64,000 nt of DNA from Chamaecrista fasciculata (taxonomy: Eukaryota > Streptophyta > Magnoliopsida > Fabales > Fabaceae), in contig QANZ01014541.1 in assembly GCA_003254925.1 (NCBI GenBank), positions 1-64,000 on the forward strand, in the 5' to 3' direction. The notes below the pieces were generated by a model. It ran no database searches and was not told where the DNA came from. It saw only the letters and a list, made by a program, of their open reading frames with translations. Below, one piece after another: positions 23,591-35,251 of the stretch (position 1 is its first letter; each line of letters opens with the position of its first letter). The position numbers and the translations under genes were made by a program.

Positions 23591-23860
23591 TTGAGTAAAT
23601 TAATAATTTGGTCCTTGAAAGATTACCGAACTGACAACTCAGTCCCTGAAAGATTGAAATGTACAGTTTAGTCCCTGATAGATCAAAATGATATACTAAT
23701 TTGTCATTTTTATGGACTTAATAGTACACCTTTTAATTTTTCAAGAACTAAAAAGTATATCGTTTTGATCTTTCAAGGACTAAACAGTACACTTTAATAT
23801 TTTAGGGACTATGTTGTCAGCTTAGTAATTTTTTAGGGATCAAATTATTAATTTACTCAA
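23591..23860. mobile_element. MITE sharing its core with the one at 20.9 kb
   Basis: Inverted ends TTGAGTAAATTAATAATTTG (23,591) and CAAATTATTAATTTACTCAA (ending 23,860). The core 'cctgatagatcaaaatgata' onward to 'gttgtcagcttagtaatttt' is nearly the same as that of 20,927-21,166. Confidence 0.65.
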
Positions 23861-23964
23861 AATAATTTTTACCAACTAAAATATTTCTGATACATATAAA
23901 TAGTATAGATAGATAGATAAATGATAGATATATATATATATATATGTTGGCTTAAAGCAAAGCC

Positions 23965-24243
23965 GTAGCACTGTCAAAACGGGCTTAGGCCCGCGGGCCG
24001 GCCCGGCCCGCCCGCTAAATGGGACTAAACGGTCCGGCCCGTTTAGGCCCGTTTACATTTTTTTAAAAAATTTGCATGTAAAAATGTTTAGGCCCGCGGG
24101 CCGGCCCGCCCTCTAAATGGGCGGGCTTGGGTTTAAAAAATTTGGCCCGTTTAAAAACGGGCCTAAACGGCCCGGCCCGTTTAGCCCGTGGCCCGTAACG
24201 GGCCGGGGCGGGCCGGGCCGGGCCGGCCCGTTTAACAGTGCTA
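23965..24243. mobile_element. GC-rich hAT-type MITE
   Basis: A GC island in AT-rich DNA made of GGGCCGGCCC and CCCGTTTA words in both orientations, so the whole element can fold on itself. Ends GTAGCACTGTCAAAACGGGC and the inverse GCCCGTTTAACAGTGCTA. CAAAGCC is repeated at 23,958-23,964 and 24,244-24,250, within 8-bp flanks matching at seven of eight. The CACTG..CAGTG termini and duplication size indicate the hAT superfamily. Confidence 0.75.
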
Positions 24244-24493
24244 CAAAGCCGCATAAAATCCAAAACCCATAATTTTGGGATGGGATTTATATGACTTTGA
24301 AGATTGCACAAATTTCTGAAAAAGAAAAGCAAGAGACCACCCCAAAGATCCAAATTAAAGAACACGACGCATGGCCAGCCAACAAAATATCCACCAAAAC
24401 AATATGCATCAATATATGTATATATAGTAGCATATATACCAACTCCCATGCATTAAGGCTTTGATAGAGAAAAACTCTAGATTAAAATCTAAG

Positions 24494-24845
24494 TTAAAGT
24501 GTAATTTTTCTTTCATATCTTTTCTTCAGATTTCAATTTGATCATGCATATTTTTTGTTGTATTTTTAGTCTCATATATTTTGTTTATGTCTCAATTTGA
24601 TCTCATATCCTTTTGGTTACATATTCGGTTTTATATCTTTTGGTCAGAGTTACAAAATTGATTTCGTATCTTTGTAAAATATTCTACTATTAGTCCCAAG
24701 GATGAGACTAAATGTGGGATCTTTAGTAAGAATATAGGACCAAATCTATAATAAAAAAGACATGAAACCAAATTGATAACTGAATAAAAAGATATAAGAC
24801 TAAAAGTATAATAAAAAATATACGGGACTAAATAGATTGACCCTT
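24494..24845. mobile_element. Long-TIR MITE, family member 1
   Basis: The two halves are imperfect inverted copies made of 'ttggtctcatatcttttggtc'-like words on the left and 'gaccaaaagatatgagacc'-like words on the right. The same architecture and wording recurs at 31,015-31,405. Ends are approximate. Confidence 0.5.
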
Positions 24846-24849
24846 TGGT

Positions 24850-25215
24850 TATTTATACATCTTGATAATAGGCCCAATAATTAGGAGGCCCAATTGGCAG
24901 AAGAGGCCCTTGGCCCAATGATTCACCTCCCATATCACTCAAAATATCTCTGCTACAATCAAGGAAGTTGGTTTGTTGGGGGACTCTCCTCAATAAGCCT
25001 ATAAATACAAGGTGGTAACCCTATGAAAGGTACGTAACTCATTACTCACACGCTACTCATGTTAGCTCATACTCTTACTAACTTAAGCTTCGGAGGTGGA
25101 TCACAGGGGGAACCCCCTGTGGTTCATTGTCTTGCAGGAAAATCTTGCAGCGAACCGGGAAACGACCCCCGGCCAAATCCTGGTTCATCACATCTTTCGA
25201 ATGAACAAAGAATAT
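24850..25215 (+). repeat. Possible LTR remnant with TATA box
   Basis: Contains 'aggcccaat' repeats, a TATA-like CTATAAATACAAG at 25,000, then 'gcttcggaggtggatcacagggggaacccc' style sequence at about 25,088-25,120, which resembles the transcribed end of some plant Ty3 LTRs. No partner LTR or internal domain was found. Confidence 0.3.
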
Positions 25216-25849
25216 GAGTAGACTTTTGTCTCTTCACTTATTATAAGATATCGCCGAAGCACACAAACTTTAGATATATTTGCATAAAGTACTTTATTTA
25301 TAATTTTGTCTATTTTAAAATCAAAAAATTATATATGAGTATCCATACTTCATTAATTTATTAGAGTCATTATAAAATATTGGGTCAAATTTTATCATGA
25401 TAGCATTAGATATTCAATAATTTATATAATCTTATTTTATTTATGAGTCATAAACATTACAGATCAGATGAAATATACAGTAATGCAAACGATTTAAAAT
25501 TTAATATTAATATGACTTGCCAAGGGTCACTTTGGTATTAATTGGAGGGCATATGTTAGCTCCATATGAAAGGGAAGGTTCCCTGAAAGTTTGGGTTCAC
25601 TTCTTATAAAGGAGGATAGATGTCTATATTGAAACCCACCATGGCTTGAACATTTGCATGTGGAATTGTTCAAATGCACTGATTAAACGACCAAACTTTG
25701 TTGAAACAAAGGTTCATTCATTATTGCTAGGCGCGAGATGCCTCAAAATACTACGTGATACGGTTTCAACGTTCAAGCTTTTGTTTGATCGATATTTAAT
25801 TCTAACAATCATATTGACTAGTTTCACGTTAGTTTTTTTTTTTCTTTGC

Positions 25850-26504
25850 GCAAAAGACCAGTTGGTGCCCTTAATGTTTTGGGTCAGTTTCAGTTATACC
25901 CTCAACGTTTGTTTTGTGTCAGTTATGCCCCCAACGTTTCACATTTTTGTCAATTATACCCTAACCTCAATTTTTTTGGGCCAAAGTTCTATTTTGATCC
26001 CTCATGTTTGCTCAAAATTCCGTTTTGGTCCCTCAAGTTTTCGGCGAACTATCCGGCGAGATAAACGGCGACCCCGACGACTACGAAAACTCCTAATTCA
26101 AGGGTTTTTGATCTCCTGAGTTCAATGGAAACATGTATTTTGCAAACAAATGACCGGAAATATGATTTTTGTCTACTATGTAATTTTTCGAAGGCTTGTC
26201 AGTCACTTTTAAGCAAAATGGAGGTCGTCATTAAACTCAGGAGGTCAAAAAATTTTGGATTAGGAGTTTTCGTACTCGTCGGAGTCGCCATGTATCTCGC
26301 CGAAAAGTTCGCCAGAGACTTGAGGGACCAAAACGGAACTTTGATCAAACTTGTGGGACCAAGAGAGGACTTTGGCCCCAAAAATGAGGTTAGGGTATAA
26401 TTGACAATAATGTGAAACGTTGGGGACATTACTTACACAAAACAAACATTGGGGATATAACTGAAACTGACCTCAAACGTTAGGGACACCAAAAGGTCTT
26501 TTGC
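25850..26504. mobile_element. Mutator-like element with composite TIR arms
   Basis: Termini GCAAAAGACC and GGTCTTTTGC. Outer arm words (CAACGTTTCACATTTTTGTC, AATTATACCC) match those of the element at 22.5 kb; inner arm words (GGGCCAAAGTTCTATTTTGA, inverse near 26,361) match the arm starts of the elements at 14.8 and 56.6 kb. The arms continue into matched coding-like sequence (TCGGCGAACTATCCGGCGAG / CTCGCCGAAAAGTTCGCC). No transposase. No convincing 9-bp duplication. Confidence 0.6.
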
Positions 26505-27505
26505 CTAGCTAGTTTTTTTTTTTTTTTTAGCAGAGTGCGTTTGGATTGATGGTATGATATCGGAGGGTTTTTTTTTTTTTTTTGATAAAGATGATATTGG
26601 AGGGGTTAAGTATGGTATTTGAGAGATATTGAAGTTGTATGGTATTGGAGATTTATGATAAAACAGTGTTTGGGAATTTTCAGAGATATTGGTGAAATTG
26701 AGATGTGAAATTATTATAAAGGAAATGTAATGATTGTGGTTGGTTAAAATAATTGTATTAGTATTTTAAAGTTGTATAGGGTGAAAATGGTAAAAGATAT
26801 CGGAGGATATTGGAATGTTATTTTGGTGTTTGGATTGACTTTAGTAGAATGAAATGATATTGAAATTATCTCGAAATTTTTGTTATTGGAAAATTTGATA
26901 ACAGAGGTTGGATTGGCTGTATGATATTGATGGTTGAAGGTGTGAGTGAAGGACCAAAATGTAATTTTTGGGGACTAGATCATATATTTTTTCTCATTAT
27001 TGTTTTTTAACTGTACTTTTAACTTTTTGTAGTACAAAAAATATTACCGATATATATAGTAGAGGGGACCAAAATGTATACTTTTTGGATCTGAATTATG
27101 TATTTTTGTGAATTTTGTTCTTCAATTGGTGCACTACCAAAAGTATAACCCATATATATACTGGAAGAGGGACCAACATGTATATTGTTTTTGTATGAAT
27201 TATATATAGTTTTGGGTAAATTACACTTTGGTACCCTGTGATTTGACCCTATTTCACTTTGGTACCCTGTGGTTTGAAACCTGACACTTTGGTACAATGT
27301 GGTATTTTCCATTAACACTTTGGTACCCTTTGGAGCTATTTTGTAATTTTAACTATAACAAATTTTGCAAAAATTACATATTGACCCCAAAAAATTTACA
27401 AAAAATTACAAATAGGTCCCTAGATACATATTATCTAAGGACTAAAATGAAAACTTTAAAAAAATTTTGGGATGTTCTAGTCAACATTGACCATCTCAAA
27501 AGACA
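26505..27505. other. Non-coding; short tandem and TIR-like sequence
   Basis: T-rich runs at 26,511-26,528 and 26,569-26,583. About two copies of a near-100-bp unit lie at 27,030-27,205 (ACCGATATATATAGTAGAGG and CCCATATATATACTGGAAGAGG). At 27,222-27,330 'actttggtaccctgtg' recurs three times, as in the MITE at 36.2 kb, but no inverted partner arm is present. Confidence 0.4.
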
Positions 27506-27877
27506 ATAATGCTTACTTTGTTTTCATTCTTGATTATTTTCTGGTGAAGCAGCAGGGTACTCACAGGCTTCTTTTGTAAGGCACTATTAGACATGGCTTA
27601 TAGGTTCTTGACCATATGAAGTTTCATAAGTCTAATGAGTTCTCTAATTCGTTTGCTCTTGTATCTTAGCATTCTGATTGTAATAGTGATGCTTTTACTC
27701 TTTGGCACAATAGATTATGACATCCAGCGCATAAGGTTGACACTAATGTACTACATGAATGTAATATTGGTGCCATAAATAAAAAGAGTTTTTTCTATTT
27801 GCAAAGCCTGTTGCTATGGCAAATTTCATAAATCTACATCTCCTTCTTCAACAACAATTTATAATCATCCTCTTGAA

Positions 27878-28234
27878 TTGATTCACACGGATCTCTGGAG
27901 TCCTGCACCTGTTATTTCTACTTCAGGTTTTAGATACTATGTTCACTTCACTGATGCCTGCACTCGTTTTTGTTCGATGTACTTATTAAAACAAAAATTT
28001 AATGTAATACAAGCTTTTATTGATTTTAAGTCTTCTGTAGAATTGAAACTTCAAAGGACGATTTTAGCAGTGCAATCAGACTGGGGTGGTGAGTTTAGAT
28101 CACTATCTAATTACTTAAGGCAGAAAGGAATTACTCATAGAATCAGTTGTACATATTTGCATGAGCAAAATGGTTTGGCAGAGAGAAAACATCATAATAT
28201 TACTGAAATGGGGCTTACATTGTGTGCCTATTGA
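27878..28234 (+). pseudogene. Copia integrase core fragment
   Basis: Encodes the rve-type integrase core: HTDLWSPAPV with the first catalytic Asp, AVQSDWGGEF with the second Asp, and [10 protein letters not shown] with the catalytic Glu. The frame ends at a stop at 28,232 and the next part is duplicated. Confidence 0.8.
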
Positions 28235-28695
28235 ATGAGGCTTACCAATGGTTTATTGGTCTGATGCATTTTCTACAGGTGTTCATTTGATAACTCTCTT
28301 TCCTAGTGTTGTTCTAAATTCTAAGTCTCCCTTTGAATGTCTATTCAGTAAGAAACCAAATTATTTGTTTCTAAGAACTTTTGGAAGTGCCTGCTTTCCT
28401 TCTAATTACTTAAGGCAGAAAGGAATTACTCATAGATTCAGTTGTCCATATTTTCATGAGCAAAATGATTTGGCAGAGAGAAAACATCAGTATACTACTG
28501 AAATGGGGCTTACATTGTTTGCTTATTAAATGGGGCTTACCAATGGTTTATTGGTCTGATGCATTTTCTACAGCTGTGCATTTGATAAATCTCTTACCTA
28601 TTGTTGTTCTAAATTATAGTAAGAAACCAGATTATTAGTCTCTAAGAACTTTTGGAAGTGACTGCTTTCCTTTCATTCGCCCATATAATAAAAAT
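28106..28695 (+). repeat. Tandem duplication inside the Copia integrase
   Basis: TCTAATTACTTAAGGCAGAAAG starts at 28,106 and again at 28,401, a period of 295 bp. Both copies run through the LAERKH catalytic-Glu segment, the MVYWSDAF segment and GSxCFP. They have diverged at many positions, so the duplication is not recent. Confidence 0.8.
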
Positions 28696-29252
28696 AAATT
28701 GCAATTTAGAACTGTGGCTTGCATTTTTATTGGGTACAGTCCTAATCATAGAGGCTATAAGTGTCTAGACTATCATACTGGCAGAGTTTATATAGCCAGT
28801 GATGTCATCTTTGATGAAACTATTTCCTTTTACTCATCCTCTTCCTAAACTACCATCTTCAAACACTCAACCTCCTTTACTGTCAAAACCCCCTACTTCC
28901 CAAATTTTCTTCTAGTCATCAACCCAATGTTTCTACCATATCTCCAAACACACAGTCTTCATCCTTAAATTCGTTAACTCATTCTTCTACTCATTCTTCA
29001 ATTCCATTAACTTCTTCATCTACTTCCCATTCCTCAACTCCTAGATCTCCAACACAAATACATCCCACAAACTCAAATTCAACACCTTCAAATCCTACTA
29101 TCACACCTACTGCTTCTCATTCTTCTCTACCTATACCTGGCATGGTTACTAGAAGCCAAAATGGCATATTCAAACATAAAGTTTTTCTCACACATACCAT
29201 TCCCTGAACTGTTATTACTTCTGCTATAGCTGATCCCAATTGGAATAAAGCT

Positions 29253-29744
29253 ATGAGGGATGATATTCAAACTTTAAATAGAAATAATACTTGGACTATA
29301 ATGTCTTTGCCTGCTAATAGGAAAGCTATAGGGTGTAAATGGGTATTTAGAGTTAAAGAAAACCCAGATGGTACCATAGAAATGTACAAGGCTAGGTTAG
29401 TAGCAAAAGGATTCCATAAATTAAAAGAGAGGGTACAGATTTTCAGGAAACATACAACCCTGTTGTGAAATCAACTACTGTGCATGTCATTCTCTCTCTT
29501 GCCTTAGCTAACAACTGGTCAATAAATCAAGGCCTTGGTGTGCAAGATGAACAGGTCACTATATGGTCTCAAACAAGCTCCAAGAGCTTGGTTTGAGAGA
29601 TTATCTTCTCTTTTGTTATCTATGGGTTTTCAGTTTAGCAAGTGTGATAAATCCCTCTTCATCAGAACCTCATCAGGACACTCTCTTTATGTTTTAGTGT
29701 ATGTTGATGATATATTGATTACATGTTTAGATTCAGTACAGTGA
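29253..29744 (+). pseudogene. Copia reverse transcriptase remnant
   Basis: Two open pieces (29,253-29,468 and 29,535-29,744) in different frames. The second holds the [12 protein letters not shown] and YVDD motifs of the active site. Between them a segment that should include the QMDVKTAFLNG-type motif is missing. Confidence 0.8.
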
Positions 29745-30021
29745 AGCAACTTATTTCTCAGATTAATGCTACATTCTCTTTGAAAGATTTGGGTCAATTG
29801 AATTATTTCTTGGAAATATAAGTTATTAAGCAAGTAGATGGCTCCATTGTTTTGTCTAAGGCGAAATATATTCATGAACTACTAGAGAAAGCTGGAATGG
29901 TAGAGGCCAGTCCTTGTGTTACACCAATGTCCACAATTCCTAAATTGTCTAAGGATCAGGGTGCTCCTTTTTCAGATCATAAATTTTATAGACAATTGTA
30001 GGAGGATTACAATATCTTGGT

Positions 30022-30666
30022 GTGACTCGACCAGATATTTGCTATGCTGTAAATAAAGTTTGCCAGTTCATGACATCCCCAACTATGACATATTGGCAAG
30101 TTGCCAAGAGTTTACTCAGATATCTGAAAGCTACAACATCATATGGTCTCATATTTCACAAACTAACAACTCTAGATTTGATAGCCTATTCTAATGCAGA
30201 TTGGGCTTCTGATTTAGATGATCAAAGACGCACCTCTGGTTTTTGTGTTTATTTTGGAGGTAATCTTGTGAGTTGGTCTTCAATGAAGCAACATGTTATA
30301 TCTAGGAGCAGAACATAAGCTGAGTAAAGAAGCTTGGTTGCAATTGTAGCAGAAATTCTGTGGATCAAGTCTCTTTTATCAGAATTGAGTGTATCTCTTT
30401 CTTCCTCTCCTATTGTCTACTGTGACAATATAAGTGTTGTGCATATGACTAGAAATCTGATTCTACATGCAAGAACAAAACATGTAGAATTGGACATTCA
30501 TTTTGTAAGAGACAAGGTAATTGCAGGTGAGATTTCAGTCTTACATATTCCTTTAACAGAACAGGTAGCATATGGATTTACAAAACCATTATCGAAGCAG
30601 TTTTTCCTTACTTTCAGATCTTTTCTACACATTGCTGATAAGGATCATCTGCTTGAGGGGGGATGA
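30022..30666 (+). pseudogene. Copia RNase H remnant
   Basis: RPDICYAVNKVCQFM, then NADWASDLDDQRRTSGFC and, after a stop, EILWIKSLLSEL and ARTKHVELDIHFVRDKV. All are conserved Copia C-terminal motifs. One in-frame stop at 30,316 and sequence change around it break the frame. Confidence 0.8.
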
Positions 30667-30880
30667 CAGGTGTATTGATAGCTCAGCACCAGCTCTGCAC
30701 AATTAGTTTTTGCATTTAGTTACTTAGTCCCAAGTTTAGTTACTTAGCTTGTAGTCGTTTAACTAGTAGTTCTATTGTAACTAATTTTTGTTCTCACCTT
30801 CTCTATATAAGCTGTATTGTACTCTTCTATCTTCAATAAGAAATTCTTCATTTTCTCAATTTTACTCTCAAATTCTCTTA
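30664..30880 (+). repeat. 3' LTR of the decayed Copia element (end approximate)
   Basis: Follows the polypurine tract TGAGGGGGGA (30,654-30,663) and begins TGACAGGTG. It contains a TATA-like CTCTATATAAGC at 30,803. No matching 5' LTR was found upstream. Confidence 0.55.
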
Positions 30881-31014
30881 GCTTAGCAAGATCAGATGAT
30901 ATTGTAGCCTTATTGAAATAGTTTAGTGTCAAATAGTTTGTTTTTATTAATGTCAAGATATTTTAGAGAGTATGAGATATGATGCAAAATCAATTTTGGA
31001 GGTAAAATAGTATG

Positions 31015-31405
31015 TAGGTTAAAGTACAATTTTGGTCTTATATCTTTTGTTCAATTCTCCATTTAGTCTTGTATCCTTTTTGTTGCATTTTTTGTCTCAT
31101 AGCTTTGCAAAAGGTCCTAATTTGATCCCATATCATTTTTTGGTCTCATATCATTTGGTCAAGTTGTAGAATTGGTCCCATATTTTGGCAAAATGATCAA
31201 TCGTTAGCTGATCCTTTTACAAAGATATGAGACCACTTCTACATATGACCCAAAGATATTGGACTAAAAGTGCAACAAAAAACATATGAAACGAAATTGG
31301 GAACTGACTCAAAAATATGAGACCAAAAGTACAACAAAAAAAAAGATACGAGACGAAATTAGGAACTGAGCAACAGATATGGAATCTAATATATACTTTG
31401 ACCTA
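31015..31405. mobile_element. Long-TIR MITE, family member 2
   Basis: TAGGTTAAAGTACAATTTTGG at the left and the loose inverse TATATACTTTGACCTA at the right. The arms are built of 'ggtctcatatc' words and their inverse, as at 24,494-24,845. Non-coding. Confidence 0.55.
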
Positions 31406-33179
31406 ATATGCATTATCTTTCACTCTTATAATTTTTCCTTATATATAAAGAGTTTACTATGTCTAAAATTTTTAAGCTTTTCAATATTATTTTTTTAAAT
31501 TCTCAACTCGAACCAATTTGCATGCAGATTGGGTTAGTTCAGGTTGAATGACAAAAAAAAAAAACAAGAACCAATTCAACCCAACTTGCAAATAGATATA
31601 GAAGTTAAATTGAAATTCTCTTTAAATTCAACCCAAAGCAACTGATGGAAAAGTGAAAACATTATTAAAATTAAAGTAATTTCAAATATTTCCTGACCCA
31701 ACCAAAACTGCAATTTACTGGTGGGAAAGTGTTTACTATTGTGGAAATTAAAGTTCACTTTTATACAAAAATAAGTCAATGTTATAAAATATGAATTAAA
31801 GTATTCTTATTAACACCAAAATAGATTTATGTACAAGCTCTTCTCTTATGATGTGTTTGGACTATATTATTTTTAATTTTATAGTCTAAAATATAAAGTA
31901 TTCAAATCATTGTTGTTTACTTTTTCTTTTTAGAACAAATATTAGTTTGGATCATTATAAAAGTTATGATGTCTCTTCTATAATGAAAATACAAAAGTAA
32001 GCCATACCTTAGTTTCCCTTGTGGATGGTGAGAAAGGCCTTGAACTTGGAGAAGTTTTTATAAGAAAGATGCACCAGAATGATTCTCTGTGAATCTACTT
32101 CGATGATAAAATTAGCTTAATTAGCTCTAGGTGAAAGAGGTGTATGAGATATCAGAATAACATTATTTGTATTAGGGTTTAGGATCACACATATATATAG
32201 GGAGAAAAAGTGAATAGCATTTAGTGGTAAAAGGTATATCGGTGATAGTAACTTGACACATGCATTAGGAGAAAATCCTAAGAGATGTTAGTGAAAAATT
32301 TTCTGATTATAAAAGTAGTTTTTCGGTGAACTTTGACAAGATAAATAAATACAATAAATGAGACTCGCTCAGGGACGAATTGTATTGTATCATTGGTAGA
32401 GTTGCTTTGGCAGTAGATAGATAGTATACCGTGATTTAAGGGATCTATCCCCGAGGATCACACTAGAAATCATAGCATTAAATGTGACTTGCCCATAAGT
32501 GAGAAGGCAACTAGTCAAATATATATATACATCATTTGTCCCTTATAAAAAGAGGATAAAGTTAAGTCTTGAACAACTCATGTAGGTGTCATGTGCGATT
32601 AGCCATATGTATATATATCATATATGATTAGTAGATAAGTGCATGCTGTATAGAAAAACACTTATATGGACCAACTTAAAATTCATGACGATATTTTTAT
32701 ACATGCCCGTAAAAGCTCAAATATAAGCTCGAGCTAAGAAGATCAAACCAGTCATGCAAGGCTTATTGAAAAAAGTTCATAGAAATGAAACTGGTTTAAG
32801 AATTAAGTTTATAATTGGTATCGACAGTGTCAACATGTGAGTCCAACTATTTAAGTGATGTAATTTTGTTTTGGGCTTAAATTTCTCTTATTAATTTCAA
32901 ACTACTAAAGTTCTTATGTCTCTCTCGTTTCATGTTCAACTATGATGGGTCTAAAACTACATGTTGCTTTTTTGACCGGTCATTTCTCTCTCAAGTTGGG
33001 GTAGTCAACAAAGGCAAATCGAATTCCGAAAATGAGTTACTTGTTTTTTGATCAAACAAGTAAGATTGGTCATATTTCTCGTTTCAAGTTTGAATGTGAC
33101 AATTTTGAAATTATGTATTAAATCTTGAAGATTTTTTTTTTGTCTAGTTAAAACCATCAACAAACGAGCTTAAATTGCC
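31406..33179. other. Intergenic sequence, no gene seen
   Basis: AT-rich DNA without a supportable ORF, RNA gene or paired repeat. A short ATATATAC tract lies near 32,521. Confidence 0.35.
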
Positions 33180-33650
33180 ACCCCAAAAGTAGATTTGGGA
33201 CTAATATTGAAAAAGCATGAAAGCATAGTCCTAAACCTACTTTTAGGACACATTTTGACCTCATTTGCTAATGATATCAATTGAGCAGAGAAATGACTCT
33301 TCAAGAATAAACACTTAGTTTTGAACCATTGCATTTATACTAGAAACGACAGAGATACGACCAACTTCACTTGTTTGACTGTGAAATGAGTGCCTCATTT
33401 TGGGGACACCATTTTATCTTATTTTGTTGACGAATCCAACTGAATAGAGAAAGTACTAGTTAAAAGAAGCTTATAACTTTTAATATTTGTCGCAGTTTAA
33501 CTTAAAATGAGAGAGATATGACTACATTCATTAGTTTGCAATCAATTTGAGAACTTATAGAAATGTGTAATACAACAAATGAAACATTTAATTTTAAGAT
33601 CAATTTGAAATCTATCCCATACATTTGGGACCAATTTGAAGTCTTGCCAT
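33180..33650. repeat. Dispersed repeat, copy 2
   Basis: Collinear with 21,505-21,945 in the same orientation, moderately diverged. Neither copy codes for anything recognisable. Confidence 0.55.
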
Positions 33651-34533
33651 TTTTTTATTTAATAATTTCTCTATTGAAAAGCAAACAAAAAGAGTTTACG
33701 TTATTATGATCAAGTTGAGATAAGTTTTTAGCATTATTTTGATCGTTAGTGGTCAAGTTTTTATATTTTTTTTTAAATAGAGGTTTTTGATTTATTTCTT
33801 TTTAAACTTGCCTAAATTCTAGAAAAAGAGAAAATAGATTTTCTTGTTACTACTAAATATTCATTCAAATAATTGTTGATTTTATAGTTTATTTAAATAT
33901 TGGAAGGTTGGCTATTAGTGTTCATATATGTTTATGGGGAAGTTTGATTGGGTTATGAGTTGACTTGTTAAGAAAATCTCAAAAAAAGAAAGAAAGCGAC
34001 ACTAAAACAACTTCAATCGAAGATTAAATGCACCCCACACATGACCTTGAAGGCGGTGTGGGTCACGGCACACACCTGCAACATAATACGTGCGCCATCA
34101 TGGCGCAAGCTTGATGATGCATTATGCAATGGGCATGCGTTGTGGCGCAAAACAATTTATTATGTCCTACATTTAGTTTAACACTTTGAATTCTCTCTTC
34201 CTATAAATACACAAGATTTTATTAGCTTATTCCATTATGAATAATACTCACCACTTAGCATATTCTAGTTACATCAAGGAGTCCTATAGATACAAGTGAG
34301 TCACATGTAGAGGAGAGTTTATGACAAAAAACTTATAGGTTAGTAACTTCCGTTGTTAAAGTTTATTTTGTCAGTCGGATCCTAGAGCTCCATTTTCCTT
34401 GATTAGTATCGGAGGCATGTTACGTTGGTGCTATTTTCTCCAAGGCTTTGTCAAATTGAAAAAAGTAGAAGTAGTTCCACTATGGGCATTTGGAGGAGCT
34501 CATATGGGGTTTTAGAGTGAAAAGCTACAACTT
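33651..34533. other. Non-coding; possible LTR-like stretch
   Basis: At 34,050-34,260 a GC-richer stretch (GTGCGCCATCATGGCGCAAG) precedes a TATA-like CCTATAAATACAC at 34,201. The wording resembles 6,340-6,420 and 7,200-7,300. It could be a promoter-bearing repeat; there is no downstream ORF. Confidence 0.3.
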
Positions 34534-34536
34534 TTA

Positions 34537-34809
34537 GGGTTTGTTTAGATTGAGAATATTGAGGGAGAAGGGAGGAGGAGGGGAGAGGTTGGGGACCTCT
34601 TCCCCATGTTTGGAAACTTGGAAATTGGAGGGGAAGAGAATGAGAAATTAAAAGTTAATCCCTCCTCCTCCTTCCTTCACAAATTACAAATACCTTAAAT
34701 TGGGGTATTTTGGAGGAAGAGCTACTTTCCTAAACAAGGAGAAGAGCTTCCCTCCTCTCCCCTTCCAATCTCTTTCCTTCTCTCCCCTTACATGAATCCA
34801 AACAAACCC
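34537..34809. mobile_element. Tourist-like (PIF/Harbinger) MITE
   Basis: Termini GGGTTTGTTTAGATT and the inverse AATCCAAACAAACCC, flanked by TTA on both sides (34,534-34,536 and 34,810-34,812). The TTA duplication and the GGG(T)TTGTTTgGATT-type end are typical of Tourist MITEs. The 273-bp interior has purine-rich then pyrimidine-rich halves that can pair. Confidence 0.75.
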
Positions 34810-34812
34810 TTA

Positions 34813-35243
34813 GAGAGAGAAAGTATAGAGGAGGAGGAATCACCACCATAAAGCTTCTTTATTTAATGTAGGATGCTCCCCCTTCTCCATGATATCTTGT
34901 CTCTGTCTCATTTCTCCAACATTGGATGTTCCTCTCTATAGTGGACTCGTGATTAGCTTGCAAGTTTTGTGTAATAATTGAGCTTGGTTGATATGTTGAT
35001 GATTGTTTTAGTGTACATGCAAGATTCTAGTGAGAGAGAGCTTGAAAGCTCTCATGGTGGATATTGATTGAATGTTTTCATGTAAAAACTGACTTTAAAT
35101 TTGAACTTGGAGGGCTGAAAACTATGTGAAAGAGCTAAGTTTCAAATTTAAGGTCATGTTCCATATGCTTGGGGTCGGGTGTTGAAAATTTGATCATGTA
35201 TAGAGGTGTGTTCTTGATGCATAATTTAAAGGATGAATTGATA
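34813..35243. other. Intergenic sequence, no gene seen
   Basis: No supportable coding or RNA feature between two MITEs. Confidence 0.35.
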
Positions 35244-35251
35244 AAAATGTA

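Larger units (their letters stand above)
27506..30880 (+). mobile_element. Decayed Ty1/Copia retrotransposon
   Basis: Broken pol in several frames and in Copia order. Pieces seen: GAG-pre-integrase HHCC remnant (about 27,680-27,860), integrase core (27,878-28,700), RT start with TWTIMSLPANRKAIGCKWVF (29,253-29,468), RT catalytic region with [13 protein letters not shown] and YVDD (29,535-29,744), and RNase H with NADWASDLDDQRRTSGFC (30,022-30,666). It ends with a purine tract and LTR-like sequence. Gag and the 5' LTR were not found. Numerous stops and frameshifts make it inactive and older than the other Copia copies here. Confidence 0.85.

Noticed and set aside
24063-24449. 128-codon minus-strand ORF with Arg/Pro/Gly-rich end
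   Set aside because: The end is the GC-rich MITE read through; the start is intergenic.
25646-26445. Several overlapping ORFs on both strands
   Set aside because: They lie in the inverted arms of a Mutator-like element and mirror one another; no recognisable product.
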